Below, piece after piece: positions 19,745 through 28,642 of a stretch of 64,000 bases of DNA. The number at the start of each line of letters is the position of its first letter. Position 1 is the first letter of the stretch. The position numbers and the translations under genes were made by a program. The stretch is from Paracoccus sp. MC1862 (GTDB taxonomy: Bacteria > Pseudomonadota > Alphaproteobacteria > Rhodobacterales > Rhodobacteraceae): NCBI RefSeq assembly GCF_016617715.1, contig NZ_CP067225.1, forward strand, positions 620,001 to 684,000, in the 5' to 3' direction. Under the pieces are notes generated by a model. It did no database searches. It was not told the origin of the DNA and saw nothing but the letters and a program-made list of their open reading frames with translations.

Positions 19745-22402
19745 CTATCCGGTCCAGCCAAGCGCGGTCGAGATGCAGTTCATCGTCTGCATCAGCGCGA
19801 TGGAATTCTTCGTATCGGCCTGCGCGCGGTTGTCGCGCAACAGCCTGACCTGCAGGTCATGGACCCGGTCCAGATCGGCGCGCACATGGCCGAACCGGGC
19901 CGCCATGTTGGTGAAGCGCCCGCCGACGTCGAGACCTGCGTTCAGAAAGGCTACGGCCGAGCGGCTGCGGTCGTATTCCTGCGTGATCCGGCCAAGGATG
20001 TCCTGCCTGACCGCCGCATCCGACACCAGCGCCGCATATTTCGCGGCGATCCCCATGTCCGCATGGAACAGCGATTTCTCGACCTCGTCCACGATCAGGC
20101 GGAAGATGCGGGACTGCTGGAACATCCGGCGCAGAAGCGCATCGCCCTCGTCGCGGTGAAAGCGGCGGAAGGTCCCGATGGCCGAGCCGAAGCCATACCA
20201 GCCGGTGATGAGATGCCGGTTCTGCGACCAGGCGAAGACCCAGGGGATCGCGCGCAGGTCGTCAAGGCTGTTCGCGCCGAAGCGCCGGGGCGGGCGCGAG
20301 CCCATCTTCAGCAGCGCCAGTTCCTCAACGGGGCTGGCTTGGGTGAAATAGGTGATGAAGCCCGGCCGGTGCAGCAGCGCCCGGTAGGCGGTGAAGGACA
20401 TGTCCGACAGGGCTTCCAGCGTGTCGTGGAACTCGGGCCGGACCGGCTCGGGCGCGGTCTTCAGCGATTGCGCCATCACGGATGATGCCAGCAGTTCAAG
20501 CTGGTATTCCGCCGTGCCGCGATTGGCGAATTTCGACGACACGACCTCGCCCTGTTCGGTGGTGCGCAACTGGCCGTCGATCGTGCCCTGCGGCTGGGCG
20601 GCGATGGCGCGTTCCGTCGGCGCCCCCCCGCGGCTGACCGATCCGCCCCGCCCGTGGAAGAAGGTTGGCGCCAGACCGTGGCGCGCCAGCGTCCGGGCAA
20701 TGCTGCGCTGGGCCTTTTCCAGCTCCCATGTCGAGCAGACGAAGCCGCCGTCCTTGTTGCTGTCGGAATAGCCCAGCATGATCTCGACCCGATGTTCGGC
20801 CGCGAGGCTTCGGCGGGCCAGGGGGACGCGCAGGAGTTCGTCGAGGATCTGGGGCGCGGCGCGCAGGTCGGCAATGGTCTCGAACAGCGGCACGACGCGC
20901 AGGTCCAGCCGCTCGGTTCCGAAGCCGGCATAGCGCGCCAGCAGGAACACACCCAGCAGGTCGTCGCAGGATCGCGTCATCGACAGGATGAAGGGTCCCA
21001 CGGCCAGCGGATCGGCCCCGAAGCGCATCCGGTGCATCAGGCGAAGCAGCGTCAGCAGTTCGGCCGCCTCATCGCCCAGAAAGCCGGGGTCAGGCTCGGA
21101 CAGGTCGGCCTGCCCCAGTTCGGCCCGCAGCCGACGCGACCATTCGGCGGTGCCGTATTCCGGCGCGGGGCCGGCCTGCGACCAGATCGCGGCCAGCGCC
21201 CGCGTCGTCACCGAGGAATTCTGCCGCACGTCCAGCGTCACCGTGCGGAAGCCGAAGACCTCGGCCTGCCAGCGCAGCGGACGCACCAGCAGGTGGCCCA
21301 GCCGCTCGGCCCCGATGATGGCCAGCGCCGTCTCGACCTTGCGAAGCTCGGCGATGAAGTCGCGGACATGCCGATAGGCGCCCGGTCCGTCCTCTGCCGT
21401 GGCGATGATGCGATGCCGGATCGCGCTCATGGCCTGGCGGAAAACTTCGCCGGGATTGCGGCGGCGGGCCTCATCGGGCAGGGGGGCGGCCTCGATCACC
21501 GAGTGCAGCAGCTCGCGGGCGTCCTGCGGCAGGGCGGAAATCTCGCTGCTGATGCTCAGGCGCTGCACCGCCAGCGTCAGGCCCTGCAGGTAACGGGCGA
21601 TGATCGCCTTCTTTCCGGCGGCCAGCGCGATGCCCGTCGTCTCGGCGGTGACATGGGGGTTGCCGTCGCGATCGCCGCCGATCCAGGAATGGAAGCGCAG
21701 CAGCGGAACCCCGTGCTCCTCGGGGCCGAGGTGCGGGGCGACCGCCTCCTGGAACCGGCGCAGCACGTTGGGCGCGGCGTCGAACAGGCTGTCGCGGAAG
21801 AACTGCAGACCCCATTCGATCTCGTCCAACGGCGTGGGGCGCTGGCGGCGCAATTCGCCGGTCAGCCAGAGCAGGTCGATCTCGCCCTCGATGGCCGACA
21901 GCAGCCCCTCCCTTTCGCGCGGGGTCCAGCGGTCGGTTTCAAGGTTCACCAGCGCCCGGTAGATGCGGCGGTGGATTTCCAGCACGGTGACGCGCTTGGC
22001 CTCGGTCGGATGGGCGGTCAGGGTCGGACCGACGCAAAGCCGGCGCGTGACGCGGCGGAAATTGTCTGGCGCCATCTCGGGCGCGGCGGACAGCACGCGG
22101 GCGAAGCTGCCCGCGACGGCGGCGGCGCCTTCGTTCGTTTCGACCACCCGCCGGCTGCGGGTCGCCGCGTTCTCGTCGATGATGCGCAGAAGCTGGAACC
22201 AGATGTCCAGCCCCTGCAGGTAGGCGGTCATGTCCGCGCCCGCCGGCAGGTTCCCGTCCTCGCCCAGCAGCATGGGCAGGACCCGGGGGGCGCGGCGGGC
22301 GATGACGTTGCGCCACAGCCCGCCCAGTTCGGCGCGCAGCCGGTCGGCATAGCCGGTGCCGGCATCCTCGGGCTGCGCCATGCCGACCATCGCCGCCCGC
22401 AT
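19745..22402 (-). CDS. ppc: Phosphoenolpyruvate carboxylase
   Basis: An 885-residue cytosolic enzyme of normal PEPC length. Catalytic motifs are intact: LTAHPTEAKR, GGDRDGNPHVT, VEIMLGYSDSNKDGG, FHGRGGSVSRGG and QGTIDGQLRTTEQGE. It makes oxaloacetate from PEP and bicarbonate, supplying C4 acids to the serine cycle before malate-CoA ligase. Its start overlaps the hprA stop (TGATG), so it is translationally coupled. ATG 22402 is chosen; in-frame ATGs a few codons later are alternatives. Confidence 0.97.
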   Translation of the reverse strand: MRAAMVGMAQPEDAGTGYADRLRAELGGLWRNVIARRAPRVLPMLLGEDGNLPAGADMTAYLQGLDIWFQLLRIIDENAATRSRRVVETNEGAAAVAGSFARVLSAAPEMAPDNFRRVTRRLCVGPTLTAHPTEAKRVTVLEIHRRIYRALVNLETDRWTPREREGLLSAIEGEIDLLWLTGELRRQRPTPLDEIEWGLQFFRDSLFDAAPNVLRRFQEAVAPHLGPEEHGVPLLRFHSWIGGDRDGNPHVTAETTGIALAAGKKAIIARYLQGLTLAVQRLSISSEISALPQDARELLHSVIEAAPLPDEARRRNPGEVFRQAMSAIRHRIIATAEDGPGAYRHVRDFIAELRKVETALAIIGAERLGHLLVRPLRWQAEVFGFRTVTLDVRQNSSVTTRALAAIWSQAGPAPEYGTAEWSRRLRAELGQADLSEPDPGFLGDEAAELLTLLRLMHRMRFGADPLAVGPFILSMTRSCDDLLGVFLLARYAGFGTERLDLRVVPLFETIADLRAAPQILDELLRVPLARRSLAAEHRVEIMLGYSDSNKDGGFVCSTWELEKAQRSIARTLARHGLAPTFFHGRGGSVSRGGAPTERAIAAQPQGTIDGQLRTTEQGEVVSSKFANRGTAEYQLELLASSVMAQSLKTAPEPVRPEFHDTLEALSDMSFTAYRALLHRPGFITYFTQASPVEELALLKMGSRPPRRFGANSLDDLRAIPWVFAWSQNRHLITGWYGFGSAIGTFRRFHRDEGDALLRRMFQQSRIFRLIVDEVEKSLFHADMGIAAKYAALVSDAAVRQDILGRITQEYDRSRSAVAFLNAGLDVGGRFTNMAARFGHVRADLDRVHDLQVRLLRDNRAQADTKNSIALMQTMNCISTALGWTG

Positions 22403-23373
22403 CAGTTCACCCGGTCGCGCGGTTCGCGCCCTGCGAAGAAGTCCTGCAGGTTGTCGATGACGCGGAAGCCCATGGCCTCGCGCGCCTCGCGCGTGGCGCT
22501 GCCCAGATGCGGCAGCATCACCAGCCGGTCCGAGGCGACCAGTTGCGGGTTGATGTCGGGCTCTCCGTCAAAGACATCCAGCGCCGCGCCGCCGATGGTC
22601 TCGAACCACAGCGCGTGCAGCAGCGCCGCCTCGTCGATCACCTCGCCCCGCGCGGTGTTGATGAGGAAGGCGTCGGGCCGCATAAGCGCCAGGCGGGCCG
22701 AGTTGATCAGGTGGCGGTTCTGCGCCCCGCCGGGGCAATGCAGCGAGATGAAGTCGCACAGCGGCATCAGCTCGTCGATGCTGTCCACCTGGGTCGCGTT
22801 GCACCGGGCCAGCACCTCGGGCGCGACCGGGCTGCGGTTGTAGGCAAGGATCTTCATCCCGAAGCCGTGATGGGCGCGGCGGGCCATTTCCTGCCCGATG
22901 CGGCCATAACCCACGATCCCCAGCGTCTTGCCGGACACCTTGGTGCCGACCAGATGCGTGGGCCGCCAGCCGGTCCAGCGGCCTTCGCGGATCTCGCGCT
23001 CGCCCTCGCCCGCGCGGCGGGCGATCATCAGCAGCAGCGTCATCGCCAGATCGGCCGTGCATTCGCTCAGCACGTCGGGCGTGTTGGTGACGACGATGCC
23101 GTGCTGGCCCACGCGGTTCAGGTCGATGTGGCTGTAGCCCACGCCGTAATTCGCCAGAATGCGCGTCTGTGGCCTGTCGCATTCCAGCGCGGGCGCGCCG
23201 ATCCTGTCCGTCACCGTCGGCAGGATCGCGTCATATTCCCGGATAGCCGCCCGGAAATCCGTGGGCGTCAGGGGCCTGTCGGCGGTGTTCAACCGGACGT
23301 CGAAGATGTCCGACAGGCGCGCCTCGACCGCTGCGGGCCAGCGGCGGGTGACGAGGACTCGGGGTCTTGCCAT
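22402..23373 (-). CDS. hprA: Hydroxypyruvate/glyoxylate reductase (D-2-hydroxyacid dehydrogenase)
   Basis: A 323-residue D-isomer 2-hydroxyacid dehydrogenase. The Rossmann motif is VGYGRIGQEMA, with YNRSP after the second strand, where an arginine often indicates NADPH preference. Catalytic elements NTARGEV (Arg), the downstream DVFDGEP (Glu) and LPHLGSAT (His) are present. In the serine cycle this enzyme reduces hydroxypyruvate to D-glycerate. It sits between mtkB and ppc in the serine-cycle unit, which fixes the role. Sequence alone would also allow glyoxylate or formate dehydrogenase-like substrates. Confidence 0.92.
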   Translation of the reverse strand: MARPRVLVTRRWPAAVEARLSDIFDVRLNTADRPLTPTDFRAAIREYDAILPTVTDRIGAPALECDRPQTRILANYGVGYSHIDLNRVGQHGIVVTNTPDVLSECTADLAMTLLLMIARRAGEGEREIREGRWTGWRPTHLVGTKVSGKTLGIVGYGRIGQEMARRAHHGFGMKILAYNRSPVAPEVLARCNATQVDSIDELMPLCDFISLHCPGGAQNRHLINSARLALMRPDAFLINTARGEVIDEAALLHALWFETIGGAALDVFDGEPDINPQLVASDRLVMLPHLGSATREAREAMGFRVIDNLQDFFAGREPRDRVN

Positions 23374-23386
23374 GGTCTTGCCCTTT

Positions 23387-24268
23387 CTACTGCAGGACGC
23401 GGGCGATGGTCGCCCCGATCACGGCCGGGTTCTCGGCCATCGTCACCCCGGCCGCCGCCAGGATTTCCACCTTCTCGGACGCGCTTTCGCCGAAGGCCGA
23501 GATGATCGCGCCGGCATGGCCCATGGTCCGGCCCTTCGGCGCGGTCAGTCCCGCGACATAGGCGATGACCGGCTTGCTGACATGGTCGCGGATGTATTCC
23601 GCGGCCTCGGCTTCCTGCGGGCCGCCGATCTCGCCGATCACGCAGATGGCGTGGGTCTCGTCGTCGTTCTCGAAATGCTCGATCACGTCGCGGAAGGACG
23701 AGCCGTTGATCGGGTCGCCGCCGATCCCCACGCTGGTCGAGACACCGAGACCGAGTTCCTTGAGCTGCGCGGCCGCCTCATAGCCCAGCGTGCCCGAGCG
23801 GCCGACGATGCCGACATGGCCGGGCAGGTAGATATGGCCCGGCATGATCCCCAGCATGGCCTTGCCGGGGCTGATCGTGCCCGCGCAGTTGGGGCCGGTC
23901 AGGATCATGCGCCGTTCCTTGGGATAGCGGTACATGTAGCGCTTGACGCGGATCATGTCCTGCGCGGGGATGCCGTCGGTGATGCAGACGCAATAGCGGA
24001 TGCCCGCGTCCGCGGCCTCCATGATGCTGTCGGCGGCGGCGGGCGGGGGCACGAAGACCAGCGTCGCATCGGCGCCGGTCTCGGCCACCGCCTCCTTCAT
24101 GCTGTTGAAGACCGGCACGCCCTCGGCGGTCTCGCCGCCCTTGCCGGGCACCACGCCGCCCACGACATTGGTGCCGTAGTCCAGCATCTCGCGGGTGTGG
24201 AAGCGGGCCATCTTGCCGGTGATGCCCTGAACGAGCACACGGGTTTCGCGATCAAGAAGAATGCTCAT
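23387..24268 (-). CDS. mtkB: Malate-CoA ligase (malate thiokinase) alpha subunit
   Basis: A 293-residue protein of the succinyl-CoA synthetase alpha family. It has an N-terminal CoA-binding Rossmann domain (VQGITGKMARFHTREML) and the phospho-histidine loop GLTAPKGRTMGHAGAI, with the active histidine in GHAGA. Pairing with a beta subunit within a serine-cycle operon marks it as malate thiokinase, which makes malyl-CoA from malate, CoA and ATP, rather than the TCA enzyme. Its start overlaps the mtkA stop by one base. The assignment against sucD is by context. Confidence 0.93.
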   Translation of the reverse strand: MSILLDRETRVLVQGITGKMARFHTREMLDYGTNVVGGVVPGKGGETAEGVPVFNSMKEAVAETGADATLVFVPPPAAADSIMEAADAGIRYCVCITDGIPAQDMIRVKRYMYRYPKERRMILTGPNCAGTISPGKAMLGIMPGHIYLPGHVGIVGRSGTLGYEAAAQLKELGLGVSTSVGIGGDPINGSSFRDVIEHFENDDETHAICVIGEIGGPQEAEAAEYIRDHVSKPVIAYVAGLTAPKGRTMGHAGAIISAFGESASEKVEILAAAGVTMAENPAVIGATIARVLQ

Positions 24269-25464
24269 CACACGGCCTTCAGCTTGGGGTTGCGGTGGGT
24301 GTCGGCGCGCCATGCCATCACGGTGCGCTCGGCGGCTTCCATCAGGGTGGTGGCGCGGATCAGCGGCAACCCGCTTTGCGCCAGGATCTGCTGGCCTTCC
24401 TTGACGTTGGTGCCTGCCAGCCGGACCACGACGGGCACGTCCACCGGCTCGTCGCGCAGGGCGCGGACGACCCCCTCGGCCACCCAGTCGCAGCGGTTGA
24501 TGCCTGCGAAGATGTTGACAAGGATCGCCTGCACGTTCTTGTCCGACATCACCAGCCGGAAGGCCTTGGCCACCCGCTCGGGCGTGGCCCCGCCGCCGAT
24601 GTCGAGGAAGTTCGCAGGCTCGCCCCCCGCCAGCTTGATCGTGTCCATCGTCGCCATCGCCAGGCCCGCGCCGTTGACGATGCAGCCGATGTTGCCGTCC
24701 AGCCCGACATAGGACAGGCCGCGGTCGGCGGCGCGGGATTCGCGCGGGTCCTCCTGCGACTTGTCGCGCAGTTCCGAAATCTGGGGATGGCGGAACAGGG
24801 CGTTGGTGTCGAAGGTCATCTTGGCGTCCAGCGCCAGGATGCGGTCGTCGGAGGTGACGACCAGCGGGTTCACCTCGACCATGGTGGCGTCGAGGTCGCG
24901 GAAGGCGCGGTAGCAGCCCAGAAGCGTGCGGACCATCTGCTGGACCAGCGCGGGCTTGATCCCCAGCGCGAAGGCGATCTCGCGGCACTGGAATTCCTGC
25001 AGGCCGACGGCGGGTTCCACCGTGGCGCGCACGATGCTGTCGGGGCGCTGGGCCGAGATGTCCTCGATCTCCATCCCGCCCTCGCGGCTGGCGACGATCA
25101 TCACGCGCTGGCTGGCACGGTCCAGGACGAAACCGAGGTAGATTTCACGCGCAATGGGAACGGCGGCCTCGACATAGACGCGATAGATGCCCTTGCCCTC
25201 GGGCCCGGTCTGGTGGGTGACCAGCTTCTGGCCGAACATGGCCTCGGTCACCTCCTGGATCTCGGTGTCGCTGCCGCAGAGCTTGACGCCCCCCGCCTTG
25301 CCGCGTCCGCCGGCATGGACCTGCGCCTTCACCACCCAGCGGTCGCCGCCCATCTCGCGGGCGCGGTAGGTCGCCTGCTCGGGGCTGTAGGCAAGGGCGC
25401 CCTGCGGGATGCCCACGCCGAAGTCGCGCAGGATCTCCTTGGCCTGATATTCATGGATGTCCAT
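24268..25464 (-). CDS. mtkA: Malate-CoA ligase (malate thiokinase) beta subunit
   Basis: A 398-residue ATP-grasp protein of the SucC/MtkA family, starting [17 protein letters not shown]. Motifs [37 protein letters not shown] and [12 protein letters not shown] are conserved. It binds ATP and forms the active site with MtkB. The gene lies 25 bases after sgaA and is coupled to mtkB. Distinction from sucC rests on the operon with ppc, hprA and sgaA. Confidence 0.94.
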   Translation of the reverse strand: MDIHEYQAKEILRDFGVGIPQGALAYSPEQATYRAREMGGDRWVVKAQVHAGGRGKAGGVKLCGSDTEIQEVTEAMFGQKLVTHQTGPEGKGIYRVYVEAAVPIAREIYLGFVLDRASQRVMIVASREGGMEIEDISAQRPDSIVRATVEPAVGLQEFQCREIAFALGIKPALVQQMVRTLLGCYRAFRDLDATMVEVNPLVVTSDDRILALDAKMTFDTNALFRHPQISELRDKSQEDPRESRAADRGLSYVGLDGNIGCIVNGAGLAMATMDTIKLAGGEPANFLDIGGGATPERVAKAFRLVMSDKNVQAILVNIFAGINRCDWVAEGVVRALRDEPVDVPVVVRLAGTNVKEGQQILAQSGLPLIRATTLMEAAERTVMAWRADTHRNPKLKAV

Positions 25465-25489
25465 CTGGGTCTCCTCCCCCGTGGCGCCG

Positions 25490-26737
25490 TTACTCGGCCG
25501 CGACCATCGTCTGGTAATGCTGTTCGAGACGGTCGTTGACCCGGCCCATGTCGATGTCGGCGCCCATCTTCCGCATGGCCGCGGCAAAGCGCGTCACGAT
25601 GTCGGTGATGGCATTCTGGTTCAGCAGGTTCAGGATGCCGATGCGGACCTGGACCGGCTCGGACAGCGTGGGCCAGATGCCGAAGCCCGCGGCGCGGCAG
25701 GCCTGCACCAGCTCCGCCTCGCGGCCCGCGAGCTTCTCGGGCAGGTTCAGCACCACCAGCGAGGTCATGTTGGACGTGACCTTGCAGCCCATCGCCTCGA
25801 CCGCGTCGCGCAGCGCCGCCTCGTGGAAGGCATAGGCGCGGGCGCGTCCGGCCACGGTCTGCTGCAGGGTGATGCGCAGCGCCTCGTGGAAGGCCGCGAC
25901 CGCATAGGCGCTGTGGGTGCGGTGATAGGTGCCCTTTTCCACGTCGCGGCCGTCGATGATGCCCCAGTGCCGCGCTTCGAGGATCGGGTGATGCACGAAG
26001 GTCCGGCATCCCGTCTTGCGCAGGTTGTCGATATAGCGGTCGGTGAAGGACACCGGCGCATAGGTCAGCGGCAGGCAGCAGATGCCCTTCTGCGGACAGG
26101 ATGCCCAGCCGGCCACGCCCGGATAATCGTCGATGCGGAAATCCTCGACGCCCAGCGACGAGACCGCGTCGATCAGGCCCATCACGCCGTGCCGCTCGCA
26201 GGCGTCCGAAAAGCCGCGCAGGTCGTTGATCCGGCCCGATCCGGTTTCCCAATGCGCCATGGCGGCCCATTTCGGCTTGTGCTCGGCCAGCGCGGCCTCG
26301 ATGGTTTCGGCGGTCACGGACTGGCCATGGGGCACGGCCACGATCTGGACCGAGGCGGGCTGCGGGTCCATCGGGTTCGCCGCCAGTTCCTCGGCGGTCG
26401 CGGCCTTCATCCGCAGGGTCAGCCCGTCGATGCCGGAGAATGTGCCGTTGGCGAAGACCACGACCTTGTCGCCCGGCATCACCGCGCTGAACAGGCAGTC
26501 CAGCCCGCTCCACCCGGTGCCCGCCACGCCGAAGGTATGGACGTTCTTCGTGCCCATCACCTCGCGCAGCATCAGCTTGGATTCGATCATGCCGCGCAGG
26601 ACATCGGCTTGCATGTGATCGGCCATCCCCGCGCTGGCAAAGCGTTTCAGCACGCGCGCATCGGTGTTGCCGGGTCCGGGTCCCGCCGCGATGGTGTCCG
26701 GGATCTCGAGTTGCGGGAAGATTGCGACTTCGGCCAT
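25490..26737 (-). CDS. sgaA: Class V aminotransferase, probable serine-glyoxylate aminotransferase
   Basis: A 415-residue PLP enzyme of the AGXT/SGAT group. Features are [14 protein letters not shown] near the N-terminus, [39 protein letters not shown] (PLP-binding Asp) and [11 protein letters not shown] with the candidate PLP lysine. It would turn serine plus glyoxylate into hydroxypyruvate plus glycine. The lysine motif QKGIC and the GNTDARV start differ somewhat from the best-known enzymes, so it is a divergent member. It is the first gene of the serine-cycle unit, with AAGGA before ATG 26737. Confidence 0.85.
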   Translation of the reverse strand: MAEVAIFPQLEIPDTIAAGPGPGNTDARVLKRFASAGMADHMQADVLRGMIESKLMLREVMGTKNVHTFGVAGTGWSGLDCLFSAVMPGDKVVVFANGTFSGIDGLTLRMKAATAEELAANPMDPQPASVQIVAVPHGQSVTAETIEAALAEHKPKWAAMAHWETGSGRINDLRGFSDACERHGVMGLIDAVSSLGVEDFRIDDYPGVAGWASCPQKGICCLPLTYAPVSFTDRYIDNLRKTGCRTFVHHPILEARHWGIIDGRDVEKGTYHRTHSAYAVAAFHEALRITLQQTVAGRARAYAFHEAALRDAVEAMGCKVTSNMTSLVVLNLPEKLAGREAELVQACRAAGFGIWPTLSEPVQVRIGILNLLNQNAITDIVTRFAAAMRKMGADIDMGRVNDRLEQHYQTMVAAE

Positions 26738-26797
26738 GATCTTTCCTTCAGGTGAACATTTCTTGCTCATCAGGAAAGACGTTCTGGACCCTTCCTA

Positions 26798-26815
26798 CAA
26801 CGTAAGATTATGTTG
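26798..26815. promoter_or_regulatory. Candidate operator in the sgaA/regulator divergent region
   Basis: An 18-base imperfect palindrome, CAAC-n-TAA-nn-TTA-n-GTTG, lies 61 bases before the sgaA start and 20 bases before the putative GTG of the LuxR-type gene. The half CGTAAG..TT.TGTTG recurs before mclA at 27587-27600. It is a plausible binding site for the regulator encoded next to it. Confidence 0.45.
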
Positions 26816-26834
26816 CAGTCAGGTATCTAAATAG

Positions 26835-27539
26835 GTGGGCGCTTTCCCACCCGAACGGGCAGGGGTATGTGATCCTGCTTTTCAGGAGGAGGGATTCGCC
26901 ATACGCACTGTCGAAAGTTCCGAACGCGCGATCTCGATCATCCTTGCCGACAGCAACCCGCTGGTGCTGTCGGCCCTGTCCGAGGTCTTCGAGCGGGATG
27001 CCCGATTCTCGCTGCTGACCACCTCGGCCACGGCCGAGGGCTTCTTCGCCACCGCGATACGGATTCCGGCGCAGGTGGGCATCATCGAATGGAACCTGCC
27101 CGCCATGGGCGGCGCGCGGCTGATGGAGCAGTTGCGCGACGAGCCGTCCGCCCCCCGGATCGTCGTCTATGGCGATCAGGCGAGCGAGGCGCATCTGGGC
27201 GCGCTGGGCGCAGGGGCTGCAGGATTCGTGCCGCGCAGCGGTGCGGTCGGGACGCTGCTCGACACCTGCCTTGCGGTGGCGCAGGGCAAGATGGTCTTCC
27301 CCTATCTCGACGTGCGCGACCTGCAGAACAACCTGCTGCAGACCCTGTCGCGGCGAGAGGCCGACATGCTGGAAGCCCTGTCGCGGGGGCTGACGAACCG
27401 CGAGCTGTCGAAAGAGCTTGGAATCTCGGCCAACACCGTCAAGTTCCACCTGTCGAACCTTTACGACAAGCTTTCGGTCCGCAGCAGGGCGCAGGCGATC
27501 GCCTATTACTATTCCAGCAAACAGAAGCAAAACCCGTGA
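26835..27539 (+). CDS. LuxR/NarL-type regulator with atypical receiver domain
   Basis: A protein of about 212-234 residues with an N-terminal receiver-like domain (about 32-150) and a C-terminal LuxR helix-turn-helix (about 170-225, LTNRELSKELGISANTVKFHLSNLY). The phospho-acceptor position appears as E85 (IIEWNLP instead of the usual D), and the conserved lysine is R134 (GFVPRSG), so it is probably not controlled by normal phosphorylation. It lies between the divergent serine-cycle units, so it is their likely regulator. The start is uncertain: GTG 26835 is annotated, but AGGAGGAGGG at 26884-26893 is placed seven bases before an in-frame ATA at 26901. Confidence 0.82.
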   Translation: MGAFPPERAGVCDPAFQEEGFAIRTVESSERAISIILADSNPLVLSALSEVFERDARFSLLTTSATAEGFFATAIRIPAQVGIIEWNLPAMGGARLMEQLRDEPSAPRIVVYGDQASEAHLGALGAGAAGFVPRSGAVGTLLDTCLAVAQGKMVFPYLDVRDLQNNLLQTLSRREADMLEALSRGLTNRELSKELGISANTVKFHLSNLYDKLSVRSRAQAIAYYYSSKQKQNP

Positions 27540-27576
27540 GTTGCAGGGCAGGTTCAGGCGCACATACGACCATTGG

Positions 27577-27607
27577 CGTAACTTTCCGTAAGTTTTGTTG
27601 ATTGACA
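27577..27607 (+). promoter_or_regulatory. Candidate activator site and -35 box before mclA
   Basis: Two tandem 10-base repeats, CGTAACTTTC and CGTAAGTTTT (27577-27596), are followed by GTTG and directly by TTGACA (27602-27607). The second repeat shares CGTAAG-TT-TGTTG with the operator before sgaA. No good -10 box follows at 16-18 bases, as expected for an activator-dependent promoter. Confidence 0.45.
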
Positions 27608-27667
27608 GGAAACAATATTCCGCTCTTCCTGCGCCCATCCCCCCGACAATCAGCAGGAGCATGAGCC

Positions 27668-28642
27668 ATGAGCTTCCATCCCATCGAGCAGGCCCCCGCC
27701 CGCCTGAACCGCAGCGAACTCGCCGTGCCGGGCAGCCAGCCCGCGATGTTTGAAAAGGCCGCCGCGTCCGAGGCGGACGTGGTCTTTCTCGACCTCGAGG
27801 ACGCGGTGGCGCCCGATGAAAAGGCGCAGGCGCGCAAGAACATCATCAAGGCCCTGAACGAGATCGACTGGGGCAAGAAGACCATGTCGCTGCGAATCAA
27901 CGGGCTCGATACCCATTACATGTATCGGGACGTGGTGGATGTGGTCGAACAGGCCGGCGAGCGGCTGGACCTGATCATGATCCCCAAGGTCGGCACCGCC
28001 GCCGATGTCTATGCCGTGGACATGCTGGTCACGCAGGTCGAGGACGCCAAGGGCTACAAGAAGCGCATCGGCTTCGAGCACATCATCGAAACGGCCCTCG
28101 GGATGCAGAACATCAGCGAGATCGCCGCGGCCTCGAAGCGCAACGAAAGCCTGCATTTCGGCGTGGCCGACTATGCCGCCAGCACCCGCGCCCGCACCAC
28201 CATCATCGGTGGCGTGAACGAGAACTACTCGGTCCTGACCGACAAGGACGCGGATGGCGCCCGCCATGTCCACTGGGGCGACATGTGGCACTATGCCCTG
28301 TCGCGGATGGTCGTCGCCGCCCGCGCCAACGGGCTGCGCCCCATCGACGGCCCCTTCGGCGATTTCTCGGACCCCGAGGGCTACAAGGCGGCCGCCTATC
28401 GCGCCGCCGTTCTGGGCTGCGAGGGCAAATGGGCGATCCATCCCAGCCAGATCGCGCTGGCCAACGAGGTGATGAGTCCCTCGGACGCCGAGGTCGAGCG
28501 CGCCCAGAAGATCCTCGCCGCGATGGCCGAGGCCGAGGCCGCGGGCAAGGGCGCGGTCTCGCTGGACGGGCGGCTGATCGACTATGCCTCGATCCGCCAG
28601 GCCGAGGTGCTGGTCCAGAAGGCCCGGCAGATCGCTGCATGA
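27668..28642 (+). CDS. mclA: L-malyl-CoA/beta-methylmalyl-CoA lyase
   Basis: A 324-residue CitE-like enzyme. It has LNRSELAVPGSQP at the N-terminus, FLDLEDAVAPDEK with metal-binding Glu/Asp, IMIPKVG, FGVADYAAS and EGKWAIHPSQIALANEV. The sequence resembles MclA of Methylorubrum serine-cycle clusters more than the Rhodobacter Mcl1 type (for example VADYAASTRARTT). It splits malyl-CoA into acetyl-CoA and glyoxylate, closing the serine cycle, and may also serve the ethylmalonyl-CoA pathway. It is coupled to gck by an ATGA overlap. Confidence 0.96.
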   Translation: MSFHPIEQAPARLNRSELAVPGSQPAMFEKAAASEADVVFLDLEDAVAPDEKAQARKNIIKALNEIDWGKKTMSLRINGLDTHYMYRDVVDVVEQAGERLDLIMIPKVGTAADVYAVDMLVTQVEDAKGYKKRIGFEHIIETALGMQNISEIAAASKRNESLHFGVADYAASTRARTTIIGGVNENYSVLTDKDADGARHVHWGDMWHYALSRMVVAARANGLRPIDGPFGDFSDPEGYKAAAYRAAVLGCEGKWAIHPSQIALANEVMSPSDAEVERAQKILAAMAEAEAAGKGAVSLDGRLIDYASIRQAEVLVQKARQIAA

